A stretch of 64,000 nt of DNA from Bagarius yarrelli (Eukaryota; Chordata; Actinopteri; Siluriformes; Sisoridae). A program made the position numbers and the translations under genes. Location: assembly GCA_005784505.1 (NCBI GenBank), contig VCAZ01000015.1, forward strand, positions 496,001 to 560,000, written 5' to 3'. Under the pieces are notes generated by a model. The model did not search any database. It was not told where the DNA came from and was given only the letters and a program-made list of their open reading frames with translations. This document shows positions 46,612 to 58,440 of the stretch, piece by piece. Positions within the stretch are counted from its first letter, which is position 1; each line of letters begins with the position of its first letter.

Positions 46612-49600
46612 TCACACTTTGCTCTCAGAGGGAAGGTTGCCGAGGGCCGTAACGATGTCACTGAATGACAGTCTGTCTTTGGGACTGGAGGCCCAGCAGC
46701 GCAGCATCAGCTTGTAGATGCGGGACGGACAGCCGTGAGGAGAAGACAGCTTCAGCTTACCCTCCTGAAGACATATGAAAGCAAGAGCCATTTTAGCAGA
46801 GACATAATTAACAGACAACACGAAAATGGCTCTGGAAATCATGTAAACCATTCTACATCTTGATATTCTAGTCATTTTTGCATGAATATAAATATTATTA
46901 TAGTTATTTTTTTATTTACCTTCCAGAACCTTATCATCAGCAAAGTCAGAATAGGGCAGCTCTCCGAAGCTAAAAACCTCCCACATGAGCACACCAAAAG
47001 ACCAAACGTCTGTCTTAGTGGAGAAGTCGTCCTCAAACACAGACTCGGACGGAAGCCAGCGCAGAGGGATCCAGGCCTGATGGTGATGGAAATACTCGCT
47101 ACAAACAAATACACAGATACACACAATGTAAGTAAAACCATGCTAGGTTATATGGCAAAGCAAAATAACATCTAGAGCATTTTTGAGGTATACCTCGCAA
47201 ATATCTGAAAACCCTGTGTAGAGGAAATCCAGCAAGTATCTCACTAAGAGGCGGCTCTGCTTTTCTGGCATCTTGGGAAAGTGTATTACACACACTGCCC
47301 AGAACAAAATGCATACCATCCTTGACAGATGGTAAAATATTTCGAGTAGTGCTGGAGGATTATTAAAGGGATTGTGCAGTGTGGGGTGTATTACTGCATT
47401 GAGGTAAGTGTGTGATAGTCTGTTTTAAAGCTTGCAAGCGATCATTAAGCCATTACTGTCTTCATAGCTAAACTACTGATTAGAGATAATTAAAGCTTAT
47501 GATTGCATGCCAGGTGAGTCGTCTGAAACATTGAAGCTGTTTCACATGATCCTTTTCTCATCATCATGATGTTATGGATAATGTGGGTCATACTCAAGAA
47601 CCGCTGTATTATAAGAATAAAAATACTCAGTGATCTAGAATTAATGAAGATCTACAGAATGTGTGAAACGTACTGTGGTCTGCAGCAACACACAATAAAC
47701 TGCAGTTATTCTATGATAAACCTATTTACCTCAAAAAACTATCATTACACTTAAATCAGAATTAAGGAATTACATTAACAGCATCTGGCAGACGCCCTTA
47801 TCCAGAGCGACTAACATTATCTCTTTTATACAACTGAGCAAGTGAAGGTTAAGGGGGCTTGCTAAGGAGCCCAACAGCGGTGGCTTGGTGGTGCTGGGAA
47901 TCAAAGCCCGGTCATCCAGGTATCAGTCCAACACCTTTAACCACTGAACCACAGAGCAGCTGTCTGTTGATTCTCAGCATGTAATTGAGGAGACATTGTA
48001 AAGTACTGCTGAAAATTACTCCGTGTTATGTCAAACTATTAGATTTTAGCAGTCATATCCAACACCGCCCTCATTGGTCACTGTGTGCGTTTGTACATAT
48101 GTGAATGCGATCTGCTGGTGTGTGTATGTGCACCTGTTGTAGACGTCTTTGCTGAGGCCCAGTGCAGACACTTTCACCTGCCTCTTGGCACTAATGAGGC
48201 AGTTGCGTGCAGCCAAGTCTCTGTGGACAAAGCGCTGATTAGAGAGGTGCTCCATCCCCCGAGCAACCTGCAGACACACCGACACCTGGGAAGAGATGCG
48301 AGACAAGAACCCGTGTGTTGAGTGTGTTTCTGTAGGCATATTAATATTTAATTTGGGATGATGCAAGTATTAGTATTTGTCTCACTCGTTTTACCTTCTG
48401 CTTGGTGCTAAGTGGGTGCACCTTCACTTTCTCATCTTTATTCTTGGAGATTTTGAGGTACTGTTTCAGGTCACCCTGAGGAAGAGAAATGCGATGAGAA
48501 CCAAATAAAATTAGCTGGCGGCTACTGTGTATCGAAATGTTTTAACAAACAACAGAAAAAAAATGCTAAAACTAAAGTCATCAACCTTCAAACAGTGTGT
48601 CAGTTAGCTTATGAGCCAAAATTCCACAACAATCACAGAAATACAGACAGAATTAGACATCAGAACACTGAGAGGGAAACGTATGTCTCACCATATCGGC
48701 GTACTCCAGGATCATGTAGAACGGCTCTGCCTCTCTGCACATGCCCAGCAGACGCGTGATGTTCGGGTGGCCGAGTTTAGCGAACATCTCGCATTCCCGT
48801 CGAAAATCTGATTGTACCTGCTCATCTCTTGTCTGCAGACTTTTCACTAGAACAGCTGTTTCTTCATCATCAGCACCGCTCTTTACTTTGGCCAGGAGAA
48901 CCTCACCAAACTCTCCTTTACCTGAGGAAAAACATGATATAGTTGGTCTTTCTCGCTCATCACTAAGTTTAGTGTCATATACGATTTTAGTGTCGTATAC
49001 GGGCAGTACCAAGTGTTGTGATGGCTTGCAGGCTGGAACGGGGGAACTGCAGCTTATCATGAGCACTGTGGCGTTTGTTGTTTCCAGTAGAAGACATGGT
49101 GTTCAGCGGCACTTCCTCCTGAATCTCAGCTGTGGTTTGGCCGTTCTGCTGCACGGTGCCACCTGTAGGAAAAAAAAAAAATTTAATCTTATGACTGGAT
49201 AATTTGTATTTATAAATATATTTATTATTAAAACTTGCAGCCTTTACAGCCCAACCTTCAGTGAACTGATTTTATGCGTCCTACTAAAACATTACCAAAC
49301 TACACACAACCAGACCTCAGTGTCTTCTTACAGCGGGTGTGTGAAAATCTTTCACTGCTACGATGAATTAAAATTTTTTGGCATTTCAGTTTTATTTTTT
49401 AAATTGTTCCTGGGAGGACTGGATACTCTTAACACATTCTCAAACACACACACACACACCATTGAGACACTCCAGCTCGGGCTCCTCTTTATCCTCTCCA
49501 TCCTGCAGTCTCTTAGCTTTGCGTCTTTGCTTGCAGTAGAACATAAGGCCAAGTACGACGATGATGTAAGCGACAGCCGCACCTACAGACAACCCGACGG

Positions 49601-52600
49601 TCTGGATCATCTTGTAGGGAGCCTTCTCATCATCTTCCAGAGTGTGCTGCACTGGCTTTTCTACACACACACACACACACACAAGTATAAGTAAAAGCTG
49701 ACTAGTTATGGAAAAAAAAAAAACTAACTGTAATATAGAAGGTAAATAAATGCAGGCTAAATATAGTTTGTTGGAATACAATTAATATATGTAATAATGT
49801 TATTAAATTCCTTGCATCGTTGAGACCAACACTTTCAGATCAGCATCAGCCTGGAAAAACCTTCCAGACGCTGCTGTAGATGCAGGAAAACCCAAAGTCC
49901 AGTTGACTAAATTACAAGTCCTAAAGCAGGTAGTAAATAGTAATACATTTATAAAAATTGGGATATATTTACAATACAAATGTATTATTTTGCACAAATT
50001 GTGCTTGTTTATATTATTTGTTTGAGCTTGAGTTTGTAGACGGTTTGATGCATCTTTGTTTGTATCTGGTTCCTGGAATATTCTAAAAAATATATAAAAA
50101 TTTCAGGAAAGAACATTTAACACTAACTCCGCTGTCTGCTCAGCATCATCTTACCTACGACGTAGAGTTCAGCAGACGTGTGTCCGATGTTGCAGCTGTT
50201 CCCAGCGATGCAGGTGTAGCTGCCCGTGTCCTCTGTACTGACGTCATGAATAACCAGAGAGCCATTGGACATAGTCTGGAACCTTTATTACACCAACAAC
50301 AGAATCGATTCAAAAAGGAATTAAGACTCATTAAACAGAAGGTCAGTCACTAATTCTGGTCAGGCGATTTTCAGTTTTTCTTACCTGCTCTTGTTAGACT
50401 CAAGGAATTTGTCTTTCTTTTTCCACTGGATGATGGGTAAAGGGTCTCCTGTGGCTTGGCAGTGCAGCACTGCAGTGTGACCCTGATACACTGTGGTGTT
50501 CTCTGGCTTCAGCTTAAACGCCACATACACTATAAAAGAGGGACAAAGTGACAATTTCAAACAGGTTTTATTTTATTTAAATAAATGAACACCAATAAAA
50601 AATAGTAAAACTGGAAAATTATTTTTGCACGATTTGAAAAACATCAGCGCTTGTACAACAACTTGTAGTACTTGCATGCTTTACGATAAAATAAATCACC
50701 ACACCTGTTTCTCAACATCCTATGGCGTTTTATTCTGCGTACACCACAACACACATCACTTAAAATGTTTACATTACTATAATTTTTTAATATCATAGCT
50801 GCATTTACTCCTATAAATAAATGTTTAAATAAAATGTGTCCTTTTTTAGATGTCTTTAAATGTCTAATACATTATAGTTTCTAAATAACAAGCCATTTTT
50901 ATGATGAGGAACCGCTATCATACGGTTTAGAGTTTGTACTATAAAAAAGTGCATTATATTAAAATTTTATAAATATTATAAAATACAATTGGGAATACAG
51001 TCTAAGCTGCTGTTAATTAATCAGAACAGTAGTATAGGAAAAGCTGCAAAATTGCTAGAAGGAGGTCAACATCACAATATCTGGCAGTCTTTTTAAAAGC
51101 AATTTATGTTATATTTTTCAAATAAGAAAAAAGCTAACATTTAAACTTGCCCCAGGGTTATTTCTCTATAGCCTGGGTTGAAGGAATACATCGGCTTTTT
51201 AAAAGCCTTTACCTGCGACAGTGAGCTGCACCACAGCACGGATCTCTCCTTGCAGGCTGTTGGAAGCCACACAGGTGTAGTTCCCTGCGTCTGCCCGTGA
51301 CACTTTGGAGAACTGCAGCGTGCCTCCGTTTTGTACCACCCATGCTGGGATCTCGGTGCCGTCTGCAGGGGGCACCAAAAACACGTTGAGTCTTATTCGG
51401 ATAAAAACATGGCCATATCATATCTTAAAACAACAGCTGTTACTGGAGCAACACATTCCAAAACGTTTCAGTGCTCAAGAACGAAGGCATCATTAAGGGT
51501 GCAGATCCTGCACAATGAAGATGTCGCTCCAACACATTCACACACCTGAATTTGTAACAAGTTAGCTCGAATGGAATACGATAGCATAATCTTATACTTA
51601 TTTATTCTCAATTGTACATGTATTTTGCTGTGCTCAACTTTGCCCCATCTGAAATTATTAAAAGAAAATCTAAGAAGAAAAAGAGAACTGAGACGATGAT
51701 GGAAAAAAAAAATCCTTAACTGAACCTGTAAATCATCATAAATTTGAGCATGTGAATGTCGTCCAGTTGCGGTGCTCAACAGAGAGGCTCTATTCTCTCT
51801 GTCTCTCATTACACGTGATGTGTTCATTAAAGTCATGAGGTCTGTGTTGGAAAAAAACAATAGACGCATTGCTGCATTTGGATGACATGAATAGTGTCGC
51901 CATGGAAAGGAAGAGTGTTTTTTTGGGGGTGGGGGCTCAGAATATCATCAGGCTTATGTGAATCATTATCTTTTTGAAACGGAGCCAGAATCCAGAGATC
52001 ACAAAAATCTTGGATTGAATTTTTTTCTTTGACTAACTAAATGTTACTGTATTTAACTTTTAAAATAGTACTGCATTATATTATTTATTAAAAAGTCCTG
52101 TATTATATAATTCATTAAACAGTCCTGTATTATATAATTCATTAAACAGTCCTGTATTACATCATTTATCATAAAAATAGTACTGTATTATCACTATATC
52201 ATTCATAAAAAATAGCACTGTATTATATTATTAATAAAATACTCCTGTATTCATTATATTATTAATAAAAATAACCCTGTATTATATTGTTCATTAAAAC
52301 CATCCTGTATTATAATATTTATAAACATAGTCCTGTATTATTATTAGTAGTAGTACTGTAGTATTTATCATTTAAAAAAAGGCCTGTATTATATTCAACA
52401 TTAATTGGTCCTGTATTATATTATCGATAAAAATAGTCCTGTATTATTGATAAAAATATTCTTGTATTGTTTTTCATTAAAATAGTCCTGTATTGTATTT
52501 TTAATAAAAATAGTCCTGTATTATATAATTCATTTCTCTCTGTGCATTTTGCTCGTCTAGCAATGAATTAAGAATGCAGTTTGCTAGCACTAGTTGGATG

Positions 52601-53761
52601 GTTTGATATGATTTGCTTGCATTTCTTTATTTGAAAGTCGCTTTGGATTAAAACCTTTGTTAATGATTAAATGTCAAAATAATAAAATTGTACCATGTTT
52701 ACACAAAAGAGAAAAACTTAATACACACAATCCTATCCAGGCTGGAATCTATTACATAGAGTTGGCCTCCACTTCTTTTTAAAATCCGCTTATTTTTAGG
52801 CTTCCAGCATTCTCCGGTTTTTGTGTGTATGCAAAACGGAACCCAGAAAATTTCATTAAAAGAGGCCACCGGAATGCCATAACTACAGAGAATATCTAAT
52901 CTCTTTTTTCTGTGTGCAAATACGCACCAGCTTTGCTCCAGCGGATAGTGGGAGGCAGACGGCCCTTGGCAGAACACTGCAGGCTGCCCTCCTTATCCAG
53001 CTCCTGGCACTGTAAGGACCGTGGCGTCGGGGTGAATTTTAGCCGCTCTATGGGGCAGAACAAAGAGAGAGTTAATGAAGAGTGTAACGGTGTATCTGTA
53101 TAGAACCACACAAGACTATAAAGGAATAGAAGCGGATTAATAAGTGTTTGGGGTTAAAATCTAATAATCCATGATGGATCTAATGCAGAAGGTTTTTTAT
53201 TAAAATGATAGGGCAGAGATAAAATGGGGGGGATAGATAGAAAAAGGGGGCGAGACCAGAGGGGACCCATGCCGGAATTAAACCCGGGTTGCCGGAGCGC
53301 AGCAGCGCATGTAGGTGTCGGCGCCGGCGCCATAACCCACTACACCAGTGTCTAATGCGCAAGTTTCTAACAGTGTACCAACAGTTGTACCATAGAAATT
53401 TTCAAAAAAGACAACAAATTGTAAATTTAATTTTCTCTCTTTTACTCACTATTTTAACATTTGTTTTACAGATTCTGTTGTAAAAAGTCCACAAATGTTA
53501 GTTTATATCATGTACGTTCCAGTGACTATAAACCCTTTATGAAGCTGGTAACAAAAAACTTTATCCCTCTAAAAATATAGAAAGCTACAACTTTTTTTTA
53601 AAACACCTTTTCCTTACCCAGTACAGTGACTTTGGCCTGTGCAGCAAGTTTCCCTGCTTCATTTTTACTCTCGCAGTTGTACACATGGCCGTCATACACT
53701 TCCACACTGTTAATACGCAGGGTTCCATTGGGGAATAGCTTAAAACGAGAATCCTGTATCA

Positions 53762-53807
<46 letters not shown>

Positions 53808-56800
53808 GTCAATTTGCATATATTAAATGTTCAGACTTGAGAAGTTATTATAAAACTAATCCACTGAATTCTCCGAAAGGCATCAGATTTTGTCTTGCAT
53901 AAGACGACTTGAATGTAATACTTTTTACATGTTTGCAGGATGGAATTTTTGAATTCTACTTATCTAGAAAGCCAACTTCCTACTGAAACCTTATATTTGT
54001 TTTGGGTTGCGGCAGCATTACATTTCCAGTATCTGTACAGACTTGCTTATCGGCTTTAGGATGTAAAAACCTAAGGCACGCAATGTGACCTTGTCTTTTC
54101 TCTTACCTCAGCCATGATTGGCTGCATGTTCCGATACCATGTGACCTCAGGGTCCGGCGTAGCAAGGGTATAACAGTGTAAATACCCAGCATGTCCCTCT
54201 TCTAACTGACTCTCTGTATCTGGCTTCTGAACCCATTCTGGTGGAGCTATTGGTGACAAAAACAGCACTGGCATTAGCCAAATTTTAATAAACAGCAGAA
54301 ACACATCTGAATAAAATATAAAACCAGACAGGAACCGGATGCGGTTTTACTCACTGGCGACAGTCACTGTGAGTTCCTGTTTTTTCTGTCCAGCTCTGTT
54401 CTGGGCAAAACATGTGTAGCTGCCCGAGTCCTCTGCACGTGTTGGGCTGAACACCAAATCCAGACCCTCCTGGAACACTCGGCCCTCCGTAGGCACACGC
54501 TGACCTGCCCGCTCCCACCACACATCGGGCTCCGGGTGACCACGGGGAGGCTGGCAGGAGACCCGCTCCAGAGAATTGCCCGTAAAGACACGAAACTGTC
54601 GAGCCGGCATATCGTCGATTTCTGATAAAGAAAGAAGAGAATTACAATTATATTTGCTGGTGCTATACCGTTTAGTCGCGTGATCATCTCGCTAAGCGTT
54701 GATTGTTTCTCTGTGTCGACTGCTAGCTACTTTAATGTTATTGGCTAGGTTGGAAATTGCATAATACCCTAACGTATAGTATGCTTAAATCGAAAATACC
54801 CGGATGATCTACTACTTCTTTCGCTTACATTCTAAAGTACACATAGGAACGAATACTTTACTATTCCGTAAGCGGCGAGGCAACAGTTTTCAAGAGATAA
54901 AATAAAGTAATTGCTTTAGAAAACTCAAACATTGTTCACTGTAATGATTTTCTCTTGTTCAACACCATCCAATTTTTAAGATGTTGTCAGGTCAGATGTC
55001 ACCTGACCATGTGAACATGGCGGATGTAGTAAGTCATGGCGGATGTAGTAAGTATATAGTAGGAGTAAGAGATGATGTGACTCGTGGAATTCAAGTGGTC
55101 TTGCGCAAGCGTGACGATATCCTCTCGCTATTGGCATGGAAAGTGTGAGGGAGAAGTAAAGATAGAAAATGCCCCGATTTATCATTTTTCTGCAATTATT
55201 TGACTGTCGTTTGAGTTTGTAGCAAAAGATGTTGCAACATACAAGGTAAACCTAGTGCATCTTAATTACATCCATCTGACATTTAAAAACTGGTGACTGT
55301 AGGCGGGTGTAGCCGGATAACTTTATATTTTACACAATGTCACATGACGAGTATGTGTCTCACCTGCAATTCTCAGAAAGGCTTCGAGTGAGACCCGCTG
55401 GCCGCGGAGACCTTGAGCAACACAACTGTAGCGTCCGGTGTTGCGCTGCTTGACGTGGTTGATGAAGAGCGAGCCGTTGCTGTACAGAAACACACTGTGG
55501 AGAGAGCTGGGATTAGCAAAAGCAGACTAGACAGACAGAAAAAGAACAGCAGCAGACTCAATCTTAGCAACACACCGACTCTTGTTGGAAATCAGCTCGT
55601 CCCCATGGAACCACTCTACAGTGGGCTGCGGCTCAGCTGTGAACTGGCAGTGAAAATACGCCCCCTCGTTTTTCAGAACCACCAGATCCTCAGGCTTTAC
55701 CACTGGTTGGGGGTAACTCTTATCTACAACAGGAAACATCAATAATGGGCTTATGCTTTTTTTTTTGGACCAGACAGAACAACAGACTTGTAAATAGAAA
55801 AAGTAGATCCCTGTAAACGGTATCTACTCTCCTGGTAATAATAAATCCACACCGATGATGTTGAGAGTAAAGTTGGTGCTGCTGCATACTTGGCCAGCAG
55901 CGTTTTTGGCACAGCAGTAGTAGACACCGTTATCATCGGGACTGACACTAGGGAGAGTCAGAGATCGCTCTTTATTGTTGATCTTGTGAATCTTCTCTGC
56001 TAGAAGCGCTCCGTCTCTGTACCAGCGATTTGTTGGCCTGCAGGAAAAATAAAGAGATCAACGACAAGCAATTCTTTGGAATAACCCAGGGCATTAATCT
56101 GCTATTCATTTATTTCATTTCATTTTTGTTTTTAGTTTCTTGAGTTTTTTTAAACATTTTTTTACGACTTTCTTTTATTTCTATTTGTTTAAGATTAAAT
56201 GTTAATGTTTATTAATATAAATAAAAACCAATTTCCACTATGGATAATTAATGGCTTAGGCCAATATGTTCTTAGATGCTTTTATATTTACTGTTTTAAA
56301 CCCTTAAAATAAAAATAAAATAAATAAAATTATATGAGGATATTTAATTTGTGTAATAAGAGTAATTAGAAATTATATACTATAACAAAAAAGACTATTC
56401 AGTATATTTCAATACTAATTTTAGAATTAAAGTTGTTTTTTAGTGTTTAGTGTTTTGTTTTTAAGTGTTAGCTTTTTAAAAAAAAAACTAATTTAAAGTT
56501 ATTTGTAAAGTTGGTAAAATAGTGAATTTTATTTTTAATAAAACTAAATTTTCCGTCTGCCAAGTTCCAGACATTTTTATGTGCAAACTTTTTATTTTTC
56601 CGCACAAAGACCTCCAAATGACAATTGTGTGTACAGGTCAGATCTCCACTCTCACTGCATTTAGCCATACTGGCCACCATTCACAGTTCCTCGATCACTA
56701 TAAACATTCTCACCGCGGGTGTCCATCAATGTTACAGCGTAACACAACAGATGAGGAGCTCTCTATCTCTGCCTCTGAGTCTGGACTCTGAAGAATCACA

Positions 56801-57591
56801 CCACCACTTTCCAACCCTACAGAGAGGAAAAGCAGATCAGATGGAATGAAAATAGTTTTTTTTAGACCTAAATTTATTCTTATCAGACCCAAACTCTTTT
56901 CTTGATAGCATCTGGTCATGTTTCACACCCTCATTGGAAACAGGCCCCACTTTTCAGCTGACCCTCCGTGTTATCCAACACAAGTGGTGAGCTGCTGCAT
57001 TTCAAGCAATTGATCTTGGCAGAGATGTATAAAGGAAAGCTTTGTCTGCCCCCTTAGCTGGCCCAAAATAACTTTCTCTCAAGCCAGAACTGTTTGGTTT
57101 TCTGCAGAGCCAGAGTAGTTAAGGGGTGGGACCGAAAATAAAAAGGAACCCACTCAATGGTTCACATGTGTGCCTTTATAGTGTAGTTTAATGTGGTAGC
57201 AGACTAATGCCGGATGCAAGTCGCAAAAAAAAAGAAATGTTTGAGGGTGGGGTGATTATACCCGGGTTTTAGGGAACAGGAAAATCCAGCTTACATTTAA
57301 TGTTGAAATTGGCCTCGCTTGTGCGTTCTTCTTCTCCTGTGGAGTTTTTCGTAGCTACGCATTGGAAGTTCCCGGAGTCCAGGGTTCGGTCGATAGCCGT
57401 GAACTTTAAGTTGCCACCCTCCTGAAAGCGACGCTCTGAGTCAGATACAAGCTGGCCGTTGTGAAGCCAGCTGTACGTGATACCACCAGGGTCGTTCACT
57501 TCGCATCGTAACATGGCACTTCGTCCGTGTAAGGCATCTTGGGATTTGGGCTCCTTCGTGAAATGGAAGGATGCAGAGTGTATGCAAAGGG
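46612..57591 (-). CDS. ptk7: Protein tyrosine kinase 7 (inactive receptor kinase, Wnt/PCP co-receptor), exons 2-20
   Basis: Nineteen coding exons, 5' to 3': 57295-57591, 56714-56816, 55853-56037, 55576-55723, 55364-55494, 54355-54621, 54107-54246, 53618-53753, 52928-53047, 51213-51362, 50385-50529, 50155-50282, 49460-49660, 49010-49162, 48692-48921, 48395-48475, 48134-48285, 46920-47098, 46612 to about 46764 or 46772. All phases agree except the last junction. The product is about 1035 aa without its signal peptide. Seven Ig-like domains come first, with typical C...W...DSG.Y.C signatures (LRCEV...SGNFQC in Ig1, CNIDGHPRPT in Ig2). Then come a transmembrane helix (GLSVGAAVAYIIVVLGLMFY), a juxtamembrane stretch HSAHDKLQFPRSSLQ and a kinase-like domain. 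That domain has GKGEFGEV, a VLVK lysine and HRDLAARN, but ALG in place of DFG, the hallmark PTK7 pseudokinase change. The family acts at the plasma membrane in planar cell polarity and convergent extension. The signal-peptide exon was not found and is probably beyond 64 kb. Confidence 0.95.
47770..47960 (-). mobile_element. tRNA-derived SINE, near full length (antisense)
   Basis: Plus-strand 'agcatctggcagacgccctt' through 'ccaacacctttaaccactga'. It lies in the ptk7 intron between the ALG-containing exon and the penultimate exon. Confidence 0.75.
49460..49660 (-). other. ptk7: ptk7 transmembrane exon, flanked by TG repeats
   Basis: A 201-nt exon in phase 1-1. It encodes the end of the ectodomain, the single transmembrane helix and the stop-transfer CKQRRKAKRLQ. 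On the minus strand the acceptor is a TG run ending 'tgtgtag', and the donor is G followed by a 'gtgtgtgtgtgtg' run. Removing this exon keeps the frame (Gly codon restored) and deletes only the membrane anchor region. Confidence 0.85.
49662..49682. repeat. CA (minus TG) microsatellite at the ptk7 TM-exon acceptor
   Basis: About 10 units, directly abutting the acceptor AG. A second run at 49444-49459 abuts the donor. Confidence 0.9.
52044..52533. repeat. Degenerate AT-rich minisatellite with a 'cctgtatt' core
   Basis: About 16-17 imperfect units of roughly 25-35 bp, each carrying 'tcctgtattat' or a close variant followed by an AT-rich spacer such as 'ttcattaaa'. Two adjacent units near 52095-52150 are nearly identical; the rest are diverged. 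It lies in the ptk7 intron splitting the sixth Ig domain. Confidence 0.85.
53210..53357 (-). mobile_element. GC-rich tRNA-like SINE head of a third family (antisense)
   Basis: Read on the minus strand it has 'ggtgtagtgggttatgg' (A-box-like) and 'aacccgggtttaattccgg' (B-box-like), with a CG-rich middle unlike its AT-rich surroundings. It does not match the two main SINE families here. Ptk7 intron between the Ig5 and Ig6 exons. Confidence 0.55.
53762..53805. repeat. CA (minus TG) microsatellite at a ptk7 acceptor
   Basis: About 22 units. On the transcribed strand it is a TG run ending 8-9 nt before the exon at 53618-53753. Confidence 0.95.
55016..55053. repeat. 19-bp perfect tandem duplication
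   Basis: 'catggcggatgtagtaagt' occurs twice in direct succession in the ptk7 intron between 54621 and 55364. Confidence 0.9.
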
Positions 57592-57879
57592 CTAAGAAAA
57601 AAGAGGAAGCGGAATGTAATTAGGGCAAAAGAAAAACAAGTGTACAAAAAGCAAAACAATATATGAGATTACTTTTTAATACTGTAATACAAACTAGTCC
57701 ACACTGCATTACTGTCTTATAAGGGCCATCTGTCACCTTCAGCCTCAGCTAGAAACATTCTTACATGACAGGAAGTCGTAAATATATAATCCACTATCTT
57801 GTTTAGCATCAAGTTATTAAACATAAATTGTAATCTCGATTAAATAAAATAAGTTGGGGGAGGGGCATTACCATTCAAT

Positions 57880-58150
57880 TCCAGGATCTCTGGTGTAACC
57901 TTGAGTTAAGTTTGCGGCCTGTGTGGAGTTTTACTTGTTCTTTTTGTTCTCATATTAGATTTCCTCCCAACTCTAAAGACATGCCAGGGGGTGGATTGGC
58001 TACGTCAAAAGAGCCTTAAATTTCAGTTTATGTCTAACTGGTGTCCCATCCAGGGTGCATTTATGCCTTGCTTTAGTATCATTTAACTTTCCTATTAGAT
58101 TCATCATAACCCTGGCCGGGATAAACCCCTTACTTAGAATACGTAAGTTC
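57880..58150 (+). mobile_element. Decayed SINE-like copy
   Basis: 'tttcctcccaactctaaaga', 'ggtggattggctacg' and 'ggtgtcccatccagggtgca' match the body of a widespread teleost SINE-like repeat. Diverged, with no intact head. Confidence 0.5.
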
Positions 58151-58228
58151 TACAGGCTATAGGAAAGTGACACTGCTAATATTGTTGCTGTTTAAGCCAC
58201 TACAACTAAAATTAACGCTGATTCTGTG

Positions 58229-58440
58229 TGTAGATGCTCTGCAATTTGACCTTGCAGAGGAAGTGCTGATCAGAAGATAGTAACTTCAATGCCCAGTACC
58301 ACCTGGCTACCACCGCTGGGCCCCTGCACAAGTTCTTATCCCTCAACTGCTCCGTTAAAAAAAATAAAATAAAATAAGATAAATGTAAGTCGCTCTGGAC
58401 AAGGGTGTCTGCCAAATGCTATAAATATACATTTTTCCAA
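58229..58440 (+). mobile_element. tRNA-derived SINE with an A-rich expansion
   Basis: 'gctgggcccctgcacaag', 'gtaagtcgctctggacaagg' and 'gtctgccaaatgc', with an internal AAAAT run. The head is decayed. Confidence 0.65.
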
